Positions 14,617 to 26,056 of a stretch of 64,000 nt of DNA are shown here, piece by piece (the stretch's first letter is position 1; each line of letters begins with the position of its first letter). The position numbers were made by a program, and so were the translations under genes. The DNA comes from Populus alba (lineage: Eukaryota; Streptophyta; Magnoliopsida; Malpighiales; Salicaceae). The notes beneath the pieces were generated by a model. It was not told the DNA's origin, searched no databases, and saw nothing but the letters and a program-made list of their open reading frames with translations. The stretch spans positions 8,590,985 to 8,654,984 of the forward strand of contig NC_133292.1 of the NCBI RefSeq assembly GCF_005239225.2, given 5' to 3'.

Positions 14617-14940
14617 GTTAATTAAGATTTCGTTTATGATATTTGAAGGGTAGTTTATTTATGTATATATAAAAAATAATAAATAATAATTTATAAAGTT
14701 AATTAGGATTTATGTTTAGATATTTCAAGGGTAGTTTATTTTTGTATATATAAAAAATAACAAAATATTTTAAAAAGTTAATTAGGATTTCTATTTAGGA
14801 TACAATTATAGTTTAAATGTTTTTTTTTTAAATAATTAGAATTTTTATTTAGGATATTTTAAGGATAATTAATTTTTATTTATGAAAAAATAAACAAAAT
14901 TTATAAAAACAATTATTAAAGATACATCAAGGGTAAAAGA
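14617..14940. repeat. Degenerate minisatellite, about 80-bp unit, roughly four copies
   Basis: Three units begin with 'gttaatta(a/g)g' at 14617, 14698 and 14777. The first two carry 'caagggtagtttatttttgt' or a close variant followed by 'atatataaaaaata'. A fourth, more divergent unit runs from about 14833. Unit spacing is 81 and 79 bases. Confidence 0.7.
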
Positions 14941-15345
14941 AAATATTTTTTTTATATAAAAAAAATCTAACTAGAGATAACCTCTAGATCCAAATCTATT
15001 AGGTCTATTAAGCCTGTTCAACAAAAAAAAAAAATTAAAATATGTACTAATAGTGTTTTTTTTTTAAAATATTGATCCACTAGAGCGGGGACAGTATGCT
15101 ATTATTACACTGGCGAACTGTCTCATTATTCCATGAGAATGAGTAACTAGAATATGAGAACTATACCAAGACGACATGCCGTTAAATTCTACAACGACAA
15201 ACTTTGTCTATCCATGTTACACGTCTCACAAATATGTCTGGTCATCTTCAACCGCCACTAAAAGTTCAGAGTAGGATAGCAGATTACTACAGTAAGGTAG
15301 TGTGGCGCGCTTCACAAATTTTCTCCTTCTCAAAATCACCACACC

Positions 15346-17204
15346 ATGGCAGCACTAGCTCAAGTCTCTGCTTCTCTCTCCCTCTCCATTCACGGTACAC
15401 TCTCCTTTCTCTGTGCTAGTCTTCAAGTTTTTATGTTGAATGAAATTTAATGTCCTTTGTGAAATGTTGATGTTGCAGATGTTAGTGCTGTTAGGCCATC
15501 AAGAACCCGCCTTCCCGTTTCTCGATTACCCACTTCTAGTCTTGCACGAAATGGGACTGCTTTCGCTACTGGTTCTCCACTCTGTAAGGATTTCATTCGT
15601 TTCATGTCTCTTGTCATCAATTACTTGCTTTGCACTTGTTCCTTAATTGACACCCTATTTTAGCTAGCTGTGTGTTCAAAGTTCCAGTCTTCTATCTTCA
15701 TCATTTAGTATAAAAGGCAGCAATTTTTTATTTATTTTTATTGATGTCCATCGAAGTGAGTACAAAATGGGTTTTAAATTTAATTGGGCAAGAGATTGAA
15801 AAAAAAAGAAAAAAGAAATTTAAAGAGTACTTATGGAAGCACACTTGGTGTTATTGGTTTAGATTCACAGCTTTGTGGGAATTAACAGCCAGGTAGAGTT
15901 ATCATTTTCTTGTGTTTGTGACCGAGTCAAGAAACTGGTGCTTTCTTGATATATTGCTTCTACCTGTATGTTCAAGATAATCTGAAATAATTCACCCAGT
16001 CAGCGAAATTATCCTGACATCCACAAGATGTGAGCTTTGAGCTTTAAATTTGAACGAACCTCAGTAGATGCAATGAGGTTTTTGTTGTGTTATCAAGGGT
16101 GAATGCGAAGTTAGTGGCTGTCTGAATTTAAATCGTAATGTGGTCTGTTTTTGCCATTTTTCTTGTTGTGTGTTTTTATTTTTGCCAAGAAGTCGTTCCA
16201 CGAGTAGTTTTTAACTTTAATCGAACTGCTGAATGTACCTATGCAGTTCCAAATGTTCCTTTCTTATCCTTTATCTTATTGGCAAACAAAGAAAAATTAA
16301 AAGTGTAGGGAACTCATACTCAATTTCTACTTTAGTGATATCAAGAACTTCTCGTCAGAAAAAGGCTGCAGGGAGAGCAGCATTTTTTTCTGTAAGATGT
16401 CAGAAAAGTACCCAGGAGGGCAGCGGTGTTGATGTATGGATTGGACGGCTTGCAATGGTTGGCTTTGCTGGGGTCATTAGTGTTGAAATCGCTACAGGAA
16501 AGGGACTTTTGGAGGTATGACATGTATTAATTATGAGCTTCAATGTCTCGAAAAACAAAGGGCTTCCTATCATTTTTAAAAAGCACTCAGTCCTCCTGTC
16601 AATAATTCATTATGCAACACGGTATTAATACACTGTAATATGTAAGACTTCAAAACTTCTGACATGCAGCTTGTACTAAATTGTGATTGCCTATACTATA
16701 TGATAATGATTCTACTTTGTTGATTAGACTATCAAACTTTGAAATAAAATGTATTTAGTGTTCCCTATTCGTATCCAATACTACTATTTCTCAAAACCAA
16801 GGAAATAACTTCCTTTTGTGATCATGAAAGTTATGTTAAAACACTGGCAGACTCTTCAGCAATGATGACCACAATTCCACACTGCAACTAGTAATTATGA
16901 ATTGATTCCCATGTAATGGAGCTTGGCTTTATCTTAGAGGTTTAGGCACTTGAGCCAAGAAAGTGCTTGATGCTACGTATGACTGATTGCAGTTATCAAT
17001 TTTGGAGCCAATTTATTCAAGTGTGATTTAATTATTGATGGAATAATTGGTAAACGTGAACAATTGCTTATCAAATCCATGTCCATTTTGCTTTTGCAGA
17101 ATTTTGGACTCACAGCCCCCTTGCCTACGGTGGCCTTGGCAGTAACTGGATTGATGGGTGTTTTGACAGCTGTGTTTATCTTCCAATCGGCCTCTGAGAA
17201 TTGA
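15346..17204 (+). CDS. SEP1: Stress enhanced protein 1, two-helix LHC-like thylakoid protein
   Basis: SEP proteins are small members of the light-harvesting chlorophyll a/b superfamily that accumulate under high light and are thought to help photoprotection in thylakoids. Four exons join in phase: 15346-15394, 15479-15583, 16336-16514 and 17100-17204, for 145 residues, close to the size I recall for Arabidopsis SEP1. The N-terminal ~60 residues are Ser/Arg-rich, like a transit peptide. The first helix, VDVWIGRLAMVGFAGVISVE, carries the Gly-Arg-x-Ala-Met chlorophyll-binding type signature, followed by GKGLLENFGL. The second helix is PTVALAVTGLMGVLTAVFIF near the end. The start ATG sits in a good context (caccATGGc). 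The second and third introns are about 0.75 and 0.6 kb; the first is 84 bp. Confidence 0.88.
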
Positions 17205-17973
17205 TTACACTTAGGTTGTGTTTTGTGTTTGTAAAGCTTGTGATTCTGAAGATATCGGTGTTACACTTTTTGTTCATAGGTTCCGATGTTGGCATAGTTG
17301 AAACTGTAAAAGTCATGTCAATCTTTATTTGTTCAAAGCATTTTCATCCGAGGTGTTAACGTTTTTCTTACTTTCAAGTTGAAAATAAACTGGCTGGATA
17401 TTATTTGATGGTATCAGATCAGCTTCCATACAAGGGATATCTTGGACTGACCGAGTTACAAGGACAAGCCCTTATTATGATAATAAAACGTTTTTTACTT
17501 GAAGAAGCGCTGTTCCCAATGCTTATCAAAGGCTCTTTTATTCTATTCCTGTCCGCTGCAAACAGATGTGACTATATGTCTTTATAAAGCTCAGATATAA
17601 TCTGTTCGGCATCCAGATGACGGGGAAATAGAACCAGAACCACCTCCACTCGTCACATATGGTTATATCCTATGAAATGGCAGCAGCTACAGATAGAAGA
17701 GCAACAAAGCAAATGAACTCCATTCCTTACTTATTCAGAATTTATTCGTTTTGCCTTTTTCATGCAAAATCCCTTGCCAGCTATTTACGTAAGCATAAAA
17801 GATCTCTCCTGCTATATTCTTTACTCTTCCATAAGTGTTTTTCATATTTCATCATATCCTGTTCCATGCATCTTCTATCATCATTAAAAGATCTCTTCCT
17901 CGGTGCAACAATTAAGCACTTCTTTTTTCTACCCCGATACATCTGTGTTTCTTAGGTTTCAACTAACTTTAGT
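17205..17973 (+). other. SEP1 3' flank and ARF 5' leader/promoter
   Basis: The first ~200 bases are probably the SEP1 3' untranslated region. The remainder is pyrimidine-rich in places and leads into the ARF start codon. Open stretches here (for example 17405-17587 and 17659-17955) resemble no known protein and are best read as untranslated sequence. Confidence 0.45.
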
Positions 17974-19461
17974 ATGGGCGCAACCATATCCCGACTTGCA
18001 AGAAGATTCCTTCCGAAGACTGGAATTAGGATTCTCATGGTGGGGCTTGATGCATCTGGGAAAACAACCATTCTGTACAAACTAAAGCTGGGAGAAATTG
18101 TTCTTACAGTACCTACAATTGGTATCTACCCCTATAAACTCTCCCCTTTCCATGATGAAACTGGCTTGGATCTATCTTTCAATGGGTGTTTAATTCAATA
18201 TCTTTCTTGGCTATCTCTCACAGTTGTCTATCCCTTCAAATGCTGCATGTGCCTAGGCCGACCATAAGACTTGTGCTCCCAGCCAGAAAATCCAACTGGT
18301 GATAATCCTCGGCAAAGCATTGTAGTATATACTAGATAGACAGCACACGTTAGAAAACAGTATCCCCTTTGTTTAATACTTTAATCAGCTTTACAAAACA
18401 ACTTATTCTTCTGCTCCTGTTTCATTTATTCCTCGGACTTCCAACAAAATATAGCAGTGTTTTGAGGATCTTCTGCTAGCTGCTGCTTCTTTGTTTGACA
18501 GAATGATTCATTTTCTGATCTCTTGATGGATAGTATGGTTTTCACTTTTGAGTTTGCTTAGTTTGTTTAGCATACCTATTTGCTTTGGCCCAGGTTTTAA
18601 TGTGGAGACGGTGGTGTACAAAAATATAAGCTTCACCGTATGGGATGTAGGAGGACAACAAAAGGTACAAGCTTAGTGCTATTTTATTAATTAAAGAAGA
18701 GAGTTTGCTGAATGTTTACTCGAGCAACTATAGTCTTTTTTGAATGATTTGCTGCAAAACAGATTCGGCCTCTATGGAGATACTACTTTCAGAATTCCCA
18801 CGGACTCATCTTTGTTGTGGACAGCAATGATAGGGGGAGAATTTCAGAAGCTCGCAATGAGCTACATCGCATTCTATCTGATGTTAGTAATATCCATCTA
18901 CCAAAAATTAAAGTTCCTTTTCCTGGGTGTTATGAACTCCCAATTTTGAGAGGCAAAGAAAGGATAATTGAGAAAATAAAAGGAGAACGAATGAACTAAA
19001 GATCCTGTTTCTTAGAAATCCAGATGATTTTCATTTCCTATATATGCTACTCCTTTTCTATGAGATTCTTCATATGCTGTGTAGTCTCGTTAAATCTAAA
19101 CGAGTGTGCACATTTTCTATTCATTTTGCAGATCGAACTAAAGGATGCCATCCTGCTTGTCTTTGCCAACAAGCAGGATGTTCCGAATGCTATGTCTGTT
19201 TCTGAGGTTACTGATAAGCTTGGACTACCTACTCTTAAACAGCATCGCTGGCAAGTCAATGTGTCATGTTCTTAGATTGGAGCTTGTCTCCTTTTCTCAT
19301 TTCACTCTTTTTCCTTTGTCGCAGCATGCGTGCCAACAATTGCTCAGCTTATTTGGATTACTTTCTGCAGGTACATTCAAAGCTCTTCTGCCACTTCAGG
19401 ACGTGGACTATACGAAGGTCTGGACTGGCTATCTAACAATATCTCTTACAAGGCAGCATAA
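17974..19461 (+). CDS. ADP-ribosylation factor (ARF) small GTPase
   Basis: ARFs recruit coat proteins and other effectors to Golgi, endosomal or plasma membranes. Five exons join in phase: 17974-18121, 18594-18664, 18763-18882, 19132-19250 and 19371-19461, for 182 residues, the normal ARF length. Gly2 is available for myristoylation. The P-loop is GLDASGKT (24-31), Thr48 is in switch I, WDVGGQ (66-71) includes the catalytic Gln71, and NKQD is at 126-129; near the end SATSG replaces the usual CATSG. The N-terminus ([15 protein letters not shown]) looks closer to the plant ARFB-type than to ARFA. Divergences from common ARFs are Ser28 in the P-loop and Gln72 where Asp is usual. The last intron begins with GC (GCAAGT) rather than GT, and only this junction restores the conserved [10 protein letters not shown] end. 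All GTPase motifs are retained, so it is probably functional. Confidence 0.92.
19251..19370 (+). other. GC-AG intron of the ARF gene
   Basis: The 120-base intron starts GCAAGT and ends CTGCAG. Reading through it hits a TAG stop ten codons past the junction. Splicing here joins the TG of a Trp codon to G, then Tyr-Ile-Gln, as expected for ARF proteins. No GT donor nearby gives the conserved sequence. Confidence 0.8.
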
Positions 19462-20175
19462 CATTAGAAATCATTCCCGATTTCTGCAGGAAAACTGAAG
19501 GGACGTTTAAGGTTGCAGCTTCATCTTCCTTGCCAAATCGGATAGATCACAATTATTGCACGCTCGGAGGGCGCTCAACACGAATCTTGTAACATCCCCA
19601 ACTATTTTGAGTTGCAATTTCAGAATCTCCTGTTTTTCACTCATCAGTTACAAAGTGAGGAGATGGCAGGAGAATCTATCAAGTACATTAGAACCTACTC
19701 GTGCGCATTGTACATGTTCTGTTTTAGTGTAGTATCACTGTAAAGAGCCACTGTGAAGCAGTATTCCCACAGAATGTATTTAGCTCGGTGCCCTAAATAT
19801 GACCATTGTGAATGTAATAGGTCCAAAAATAGAAATGGAAGGCAGTGAGGAATATGATTGACCATTCAATTTTCATTAAAATCTGAATGCTCGGATGCAT
19901 CTGTGTCATCGTTGCACTTCCAGCTGGAAAGTAATTATTCAGGGCATAATGCAGAAGGCTACAACAAAAGGAAATGCATCCACAAATTACAAATTGTTAA
20001 GTTAAATGAGTTCAGAAATGGAGGTTCAATCCAGAGAGGGAGCATCCTATAGGACTGACCACTTGATTACAAGTTTCAACACAATTAAACATGCACGGGC
20101 AGCGATAACCAAAAATTTTGAGTGAAGGAATTTTCAGGATATGATATGGACATGACGACTCATCAAAATAGAAAA
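19462..20175. other. 3' flanks of convergent ARF and SLX9-like genes
   Basis: Sequence of ordinary composition that probably contains both 3' untranslated regions. No conserved coding stretch is visible; the short open frame at 19858-20052 is not recognisable. Confidence 0.45.
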
Positions 20176-21549
20176 TCAGAAATCCATAGACTGAGGCGTA
20201 GTTAAGGATTTCGACTTTTTCCCCTTTACTTTCTTCCCTCCATTTTTGTTCATCTTTTTCTTTGGCTTCTCCTCCGCAACAGGTTGTGTGCTCAGTAAGT
20301 GTTGATGAATGGATCCGAGGGGGTCTGCCTGGAAAGCTGGATGGTTAAGAACCATACTTAATTGTTTCCCTTCCTTCAATCTGATAGGAGAAAACCAGTT
20401 ATCACACAGCTAAGATTCAATAAAGGTAATGTAAAGGTAAAGAAGAACATCTCTATGAGATAGCAAACAAGGAAATGAAGCACACACATTAGTTTTTGCC
20501 TTGATTTAGAATTCAATTTAAACTCGGCAGCGGGTTTTGATTGCTGAGGAGACTTCAACTCAGGGAGGAATTCTGTGAGGGTAGAGAGGTCATATGCTTT
20601 CAATTTCTTTTGTCGGCTCCGAAGCTTTTTCTTCTGAATGATCAGGAATTGTTTGTTTAGTTCATGATATAATAAGGCAGAAACTAATAAGATCCCAACA
20701 ATAAAAATGAAGGAAGAACATTCCATAGTGAGGCATGGACACCAAGAGCCTATAAAAACTCCAATTGACATTTGCAGAAACATAGGTTTTCAATGCTGAC
20801 TAATTTGCAAAGCCGTAAACACTAGATCAAGTTATACATTCCAATCAGTGCTCAAGAATAAAAACCCAATTAAAACAAGCACAAACATTTATCAAACCTC
20901 TCAGGTTATCATAAGTAGTAATCCTCGATGAAAATAAGAGATCTAGAGACTGCCCCATCATTTAAAAACATCAAAAGGACATAATTGCAACTAATAAAAA
21001 AACGCACATGAAGAATCTTCTTCAGAACTCAAACAACTGAAACATTCCACTGATAAGCCATCTGAAACTATGTAATAGAGATACCATGGTTATATAGAAG
21101 ACTTCTGAGTATAATTTCTACGAATTCGGCAATTTACAGAAGCACAATCTAGACCCGTGTAAATCCCATTATAACCAGGAAAAAACTATACTATTCTGAG
21201 ACAACTAAAGTGAAAACTACGATCGGTTACCTTAGTAATAGATTTTTGAGCAGTCAAAACAGAAACTGTATCTCTGACCTCTGCATTGAAAAGCAAATAC
21301 AAGAAATATAATAGAGGATAGAGCTAGGAAAAAGAAGAGGAACAATTAGTTAATTAAAAAGGAAAAAACATAATTAACACTCACTGCTATAGAACTGAAC
21401 CTTCTTCTCGAATTTACGGTCCGCTTTAGACGCAGCATCTTGTCTGCAAACATAAAATAAAATAAAAAATCAAAAGAGCACCAGTCATTAATAAAAAGAA
21501 GAAGAAGAAGAAGAAGAAGAAGGGAAATTACGCACCTTGACTTTCCCAT
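20176..21549 (-). CDS. SLX9: SLX9-type ribosome biogenesis protein
   Basis: The yeast and human relatives (SLX9/FAM207A) associate with pre-40S ribosomal particles in the nucleolus. Five exons join in phase (minus order): 21536-21549, 21385-21443, 21231-21280, 20488-20633 and 20176-20380, for 157 residues. Family-like features in order are the ADRKFEKKVQFYSK segment, VRDTVSVLTAQKSITK, a basic KKLRSRQKK stretch, the FLPEL segment and LKEGKQLSMVLNHPAFQADP near the C-terminus. A Lys-rich tail suggests nuclear or nucleolar location. The first coding exon is only 14 bases (MGKS plus two bases of an Arg codon). I chose this start because it is the only ATG that joins in phase with the conserved segment. 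The assignment rests on remembered family motifs rather than a search. Confidence 0.8.
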
Positions 21550-24500
21550 AACTGAAGGTTCGAAGTTACAATTCAAGAGTTGTTAAAGATATTATAAGGA
21601 ACGCTAGAGAAAATTAATGTCTGAAAGCAAATTAAAGTTGTCTAGGGTTTTATCAGTTTAGCAGAAGATAAATAGTTAAATACAACTAAGGAACACAAGT
21701 TGCCGAGTCTCTGAGACAGAAAACTAAACTAAAACCCAGAGAGGATGAGGCAAGTTAGTAGCCTCGGACCCGTGAGAGTTGCGCCCGTATTACGTGATAC
21801 GGGTTGTAGAGTCATCAAAGGCCCATTAGATTTCTGGGCTGATTATTAGGTTTAGTTTTAACAGTTATGGATCAGGTAGATATATATCTTGGCCCTTTCA
21901 GCCCAAGATCGCAACTCCAATTTCTCTCTGAATTTTTTAACGCCTTCATCGGATTATTTTGCCATTTCCAGCTCCTTTTTTTCTCTCCAAGGTATTCCAG
22001 ATTATGGCGCATGACTAATTCCTCAAGGTTCTATCATAAAAATTAAAATACAAAAGATAAGGGATAGATATGAATTAAAATATTTGATTCAACAACACGA
22101 GATATTTATTCAGTTATGTTTAATAAAATTTTTTATTTAAATAAATTTTTTATTTAATCAAACGAAGTGCCAATAAAACTATGTCTATCCAATAATTATT
22201 TTTTTTTAATATTATTAAGTGAATATCTCATACTTACATTTAATCAATTAAATATAAAGGATAAATTTTAAAAATAATGACAAATAAAACATCATATAAA
22301 AAAACAAATAAAAAAAATCAATGAATCTCAATTTTTAATTAAAAAAATATTAAAAAATAAAACTGAAAAAATATAAAATTAACAAAAAAAAAAAATCTTC
22401 TAAACCCAGATTTATCTTCCTAACATGCAACTTGTGAAATTTTAAATCTAAGCTTAGTTAATAAGCTAAGCTTTTAACAAATTTAAAGTTAAATAATAAA
22501 TTAAAAAAATATTAATTAAAAAAATTCATAAAAAAAATAACAATTAAAAGAATAAAAACTAGAAAAAAAAATTTGAAAAAATGATAAAATTACAAAAATG
22601 CAGCCATAAAATTAAATTCAAACAAATAAAGAGCAATCCAAATAAAAAAGACCAAGTATGACATTTTTCTTAATAATTTTTATATTTTTTAAATAATAAA
22701 AAAACCTCTCAACCAACTTAACAATAAAAAAAAAGAAAAAAGAGAGAGAATTAACTATGATAAGCGTACCGGCCACAGTTTTCAATCAATTATTTGCAAT
22801 ATTATCTTATATATAATCAATCATAAGCAACAACCCCTATAGGAATATGACCTATCATTCTCCTTCCTTTTCTCCTGGTTGCTCCTCTACTTTGCCTTCT
22901 TTCATTTTCAACAACAGCCCTCCGAGCAGTGTTTAAGCAGATCTGAAAGTTATCACCTGCAAAAGCAACGGAGACCCTACAGTTGGGTCCCTGCTTTTTT
23001 GTTGTGATTCACAACTGGCTGGTAAAGTTGACAATGAACTGCCCCCAACCTCATCGTGTAATAATGCACTGCAATTTCTTTTCCGCTCCCTGCGCTTCCC
23101 GGAAATCGCTCCCCACCCCCCTTTACGGTGTAACTGTAGTTTTTTTCACACCAACTTTTAATTAATCATAGAGGTAAGTGTTGTTTTGGGAAAAGGGTGG
23201 GCGGAAAAGGAGATTACTAAAGTTTTAAACTCAATTAGTAGATGGTTAGCAACTTTCTTATTCAATACCAGCTGCTGTTGTAGAAATCTCATGCTTAGAT
23301 TTTGCGCAAGAACTTGAGATTTTGTTTGGTAAAACTCACAAATTTATTTTATTTTATAAATAACTTGTAACAAGGATAAATTTATATTTAAAATTTAAAA
23401 AATAAAAAAAATTATTTTTTATTGAATCAAGATCTTGATCAATTTTGTAGTAAACCTTTGACAAGTAAAAAATTAAAAAAAAATATTAACATTTTATTAA
23501 ATCAAAATTCTGAGTCGTTTCATAATATTTTTTCTATGTAAATCAAGATTTATTTTTAATCAAATATATTGATAACTTTTTAAAAATTATAAATTTATAA
23601 ATCAATTTATAAAAATCATAACAGGCTGCAATGGTTAAACACGAATATCATCAGCGCACAATTAATTGGTAAGGATCATTTATTATAATGAAAAAGACTC
23701 ATCCAAGGTGTATGTGCATGCACAGGTTGCTCCACCGACAGATGCACAGGGCTTCAGCCAGGCCGTTCCAAAACAGAACAACTGTATTCGACGACTTTTC
23801 TCTGGTCTACAACCCAAACTTTAGTTATTATTTATGTTTTTTTTATTGTTAATATATATAATTCTCAATTTATTTGATAATATATATTTATAAATTTTTA
23901 ATTTATTTTTTTTACTATGAAAATACATTTAAAAAAAATTATTTAAAAAAGCGAGTTAAGTATAAAGTAGTTGATGCTATATGCCGAAGTATCCCGACAT
24001 TTGTCAGTTGCAAACTAGTAATGATGATAGATCCAACAAAATGGAGGTGGTGGTGGTGGAACTGCTTTTAGAGCTGCAGCCACCAAATATATACCCTTTT
24101 ACACGGCTGAAACGTGTTCACATTTTCGCTAATTTCCATTAGAATATTTGTGCTTTGTGTTCCTCTGGATAATTCATTTTCTTTTTGCAAGAGAGACTTG
24201 ACCCTCATATCTTTTCAAAGACAGAAAACTGTGCGCCATTAAATTTTGAGGCCGATGGCCTCTCTGTCAAAGTATAAAAAAATAAATTTAATTTAATTAG
24301 TTAAATTAATTAAGATGCATGTAAATAAATCTGAACATTCACATTAATTAAATAAATAAAAAAAAAAAGTAGAAAAGGGGTATTCCCGAGGTGGTCAAAC
24401 AATTGAAAACAATCTAGAACCGAGCGAGTCTGATTTCCAAAAGTGATATCCTTCAAAAACTACATTCATGCCATGACGTAGTTAGCACGAACACAGTGAT

Positions 24501-24777
24501 CAATGTCGGCATTGCATTTAAAACCCCTTCCTGGCCAGATCGCTTAGACAAGCACATGTGACTTTATAACTCCTTGGCTTGAAATTGAAGGGAACATTTT
24601 AGAATCATTAACTAATTTCATTGTCTAGTTATTGGCTTGGGTAATAAATGCCTTTAGTTAATTTGACATTAACCTTCGAAAATCTAACTTGAAAAATCCC
24701 AACTACTACAAATCAAAACCAATAACTAATTATATGATCATCACCTTTATATCTATTTTACTGTTTTAAAAACTTTC
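21550..24777. other. Intergenic AT-rich region
   Basis: The SLX9 leader and promoter occupy perhaps 21550-21800. After that the DNA is very AT-rich (22040-22740) with long 'aaaaat' runs. A more balanced block at about 22830-23170 has no conserved protein in any frame. Further AT-rich sequence runs to 24400 and includes a short (GGT)n-like run near 24046-24059. I see no supported gene. Confidence 0.5.
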
Positions 24778-24800
24778 AGTACACATTAGTATTACTCTCG

Positions 24801-24851
<51 letters not shown>

Positions 24852-24868
24852 ACATTAGTATCACTCTC
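24778..24868. repeat. (TA)n microsatellite framed by a 22-bp direct repeat
   Basis: The sequence agtacacattagtattactctc (22 bases, shown here in 20-base part agtacacattagtattactc) at 24778-24799 recurs at 24847-24868 with one difference. A pure TA run of about 45 bases separates the two copies. Confidence 0.85.
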
Positions 24869-24898
24869 ATATATAATATTAAATAACAACCTGACGCC

Positions 24899-26056
24899 TT
24901 AAGACCTTGGTTTTCCACCGTAAGCTTGCTTGCATATAGAACTTGGCTTCTGCGAAGGTATGCACAGCTGAGACGAACCTGGACATGCTTGGAGACAATT
25001 ATCCCCTATGCTACCGGAAACCGACGTGCCTGCGGCGAAAAAAGCCGGTGGTGGCTTTCCAATCAAGAAATTCCCATCGAGAAACAGCCTTCTCAAACTC
25101 TTCTTTCGACTATACTCCAATGGGATCGTGCCACGTAAGCTGTTGTATCTTAGTGACAATGACGACAGCAGTGGATAATCAGCAAAATGCAAGGGGGCGT
25201 TTCCCTCGATTTTATTGAACCCGAGATCAACAGCCACGAGGTCACTGTTAGCAGGCTTTGGGATCTCGAGATGTGTCAAGCTGTTATTGGCTAAATCAAC
25301 TTGTTGAAGCGCAGGTAAGAGAAAGAACCAAGATTGTAGTGTGCCAGTGAGCGAGTTTTCACTGAGTTCGACTACTTCTAACTGAGTTAGGCTGTCAAAT
25401 GATGATTTTGATAATGATCCAGACAAAGAATTGGCCTTCAAAGCCAGTTCTAGCAAGTTATATGGTAGTTTAGGTAAGGACCCGGTTAGTTTATTGTAAC
25501 TAAGGTCGAGTCTCCTTAAGCTTGACATTGAATTCATGGTTTTTGGGAGATAACCAGACAAAGAATTATATGAAAGGTCTAAAGATTCGAGGGATTTAAG
25601 GTTTGTGATCGAGTCAGGGACCGAGCCAGAGAACGAGTTGGAACGGAGAGTCAGGGTTTGGAGGTTGATAAGAGAGGAGATGGAGGAGGGGATAGGACCG
25701 AAGAAGTTGTTATCCGCGAGATCGAGGATAATGAGGCTGGTAAGTTGGGAAATGAGTGGGGTGAGTCGCCCTGAGTAGCCAGCTGAATCAAGAGTGAGTT
25801 GTGTGACTCGAGTTGAGTCAGGGGAACAGGTGATGCCACAGGTGAAGCGGGTTCGACGAGGGATAGCACAGGGGTCGGCGATGAAGTCCCATGAAGCCAG
25901 GCAAGACCAAGGCTGGATTGAACTTGGCTTGACTGAGGCTTTGAAGGCTTTGAGAGCTGAGATGTCTTGTGGTAAGGTGAGAGACAAAGCTATGAGATTT
26001 TTGGTGGTGAAAAGAATAGAGAAGGTAAGCAGGAGCTGAAGGATGCTAGGCAGCAT
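24899..26056 (-). CDS. Secreted leucine-rich repeat protein
   Basis: A single-exon gene of 385 residues. Residues 1-24 form a signal peptide (LLLTFSILFTTKNLIALS). An N-terminal LRR cap follows with Trp and Cys residues (about 49-78, WSCLASWDF and CGITC). About ten plant-type extracellular LRRs run from about residue 85 to 335, with LxxLxLxxNxxxGxIP repeats such as LDLADNNFFGPIPSSIS and LDLSYNKLTGSLPKLP. A Cys-rich C-terminal cap (CLQACPGSSQLC) ends the protein. There is no transmembrane helix or kinase after the cap, so it is probably apoplastic or wall-associated, like the ectodomains of receptor-like proteins. Such proteins commonly bind other receptors or peptides; the ligand here cannot be inferred. 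The frame is intact and the start is the first ATG before the signal peptide. Confidence 0.88.
   Translation of the reverse strand: MLPSILQLLLTFSILFTTKNLIALSLTLPQDISALKAFKASVKPSSIQPWSCLASWDFIADPCAIPRRTRFTCGITCSPDSTRVTQLTLDSAGYSGRLTPLISQLTSLIILDLADNNFFGPIPSSISSLINLQTLTLRSNSFSGSVPDSITNLKSLESLDLSYNSLSGYLPKTMNSMSSLRRLDLSYNKLTGSLPKLPYNLLELALKANSLSGSLSKSSFDSLTQLEVVELSENSLTGTLQSWFFLLPALQQVDLANNSLTHLEIPKPANSDLVAVDLGFNKIEGNAPLHFADYPLLSSLSLRYNSLRGTIPLEYSRKKSLRRLFLDGNFLIGKPPPAFFAAGTSVSGSIGDNCLQACPGSSQLCIPSQKPSSICKQAYGGKPRS

Larger units (their letters stand above)
13385..15345. other. Intergenic region between divergent NHD1 and SEP1 genes
   Basis: The two genes point away from each other with about 2 kb between start codons, so each probably has its own promoter. 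The NHD1 leader and promoter occupy roughly 13385-13680. A dispersed AT-rich repeat lies near 13855-14015 and a degenerate minisatellite at 14617-14940. The last 200 bases before SEP1 are less AT-rich. I see no additional coding sequence. Confidence 0.5.

Noticed and set aside
14617..14940. CRISPR-like array of spaced repeats
   Set aside because: Units are contiguous and degenerate without unique spacers, and the genome is that of a plant.
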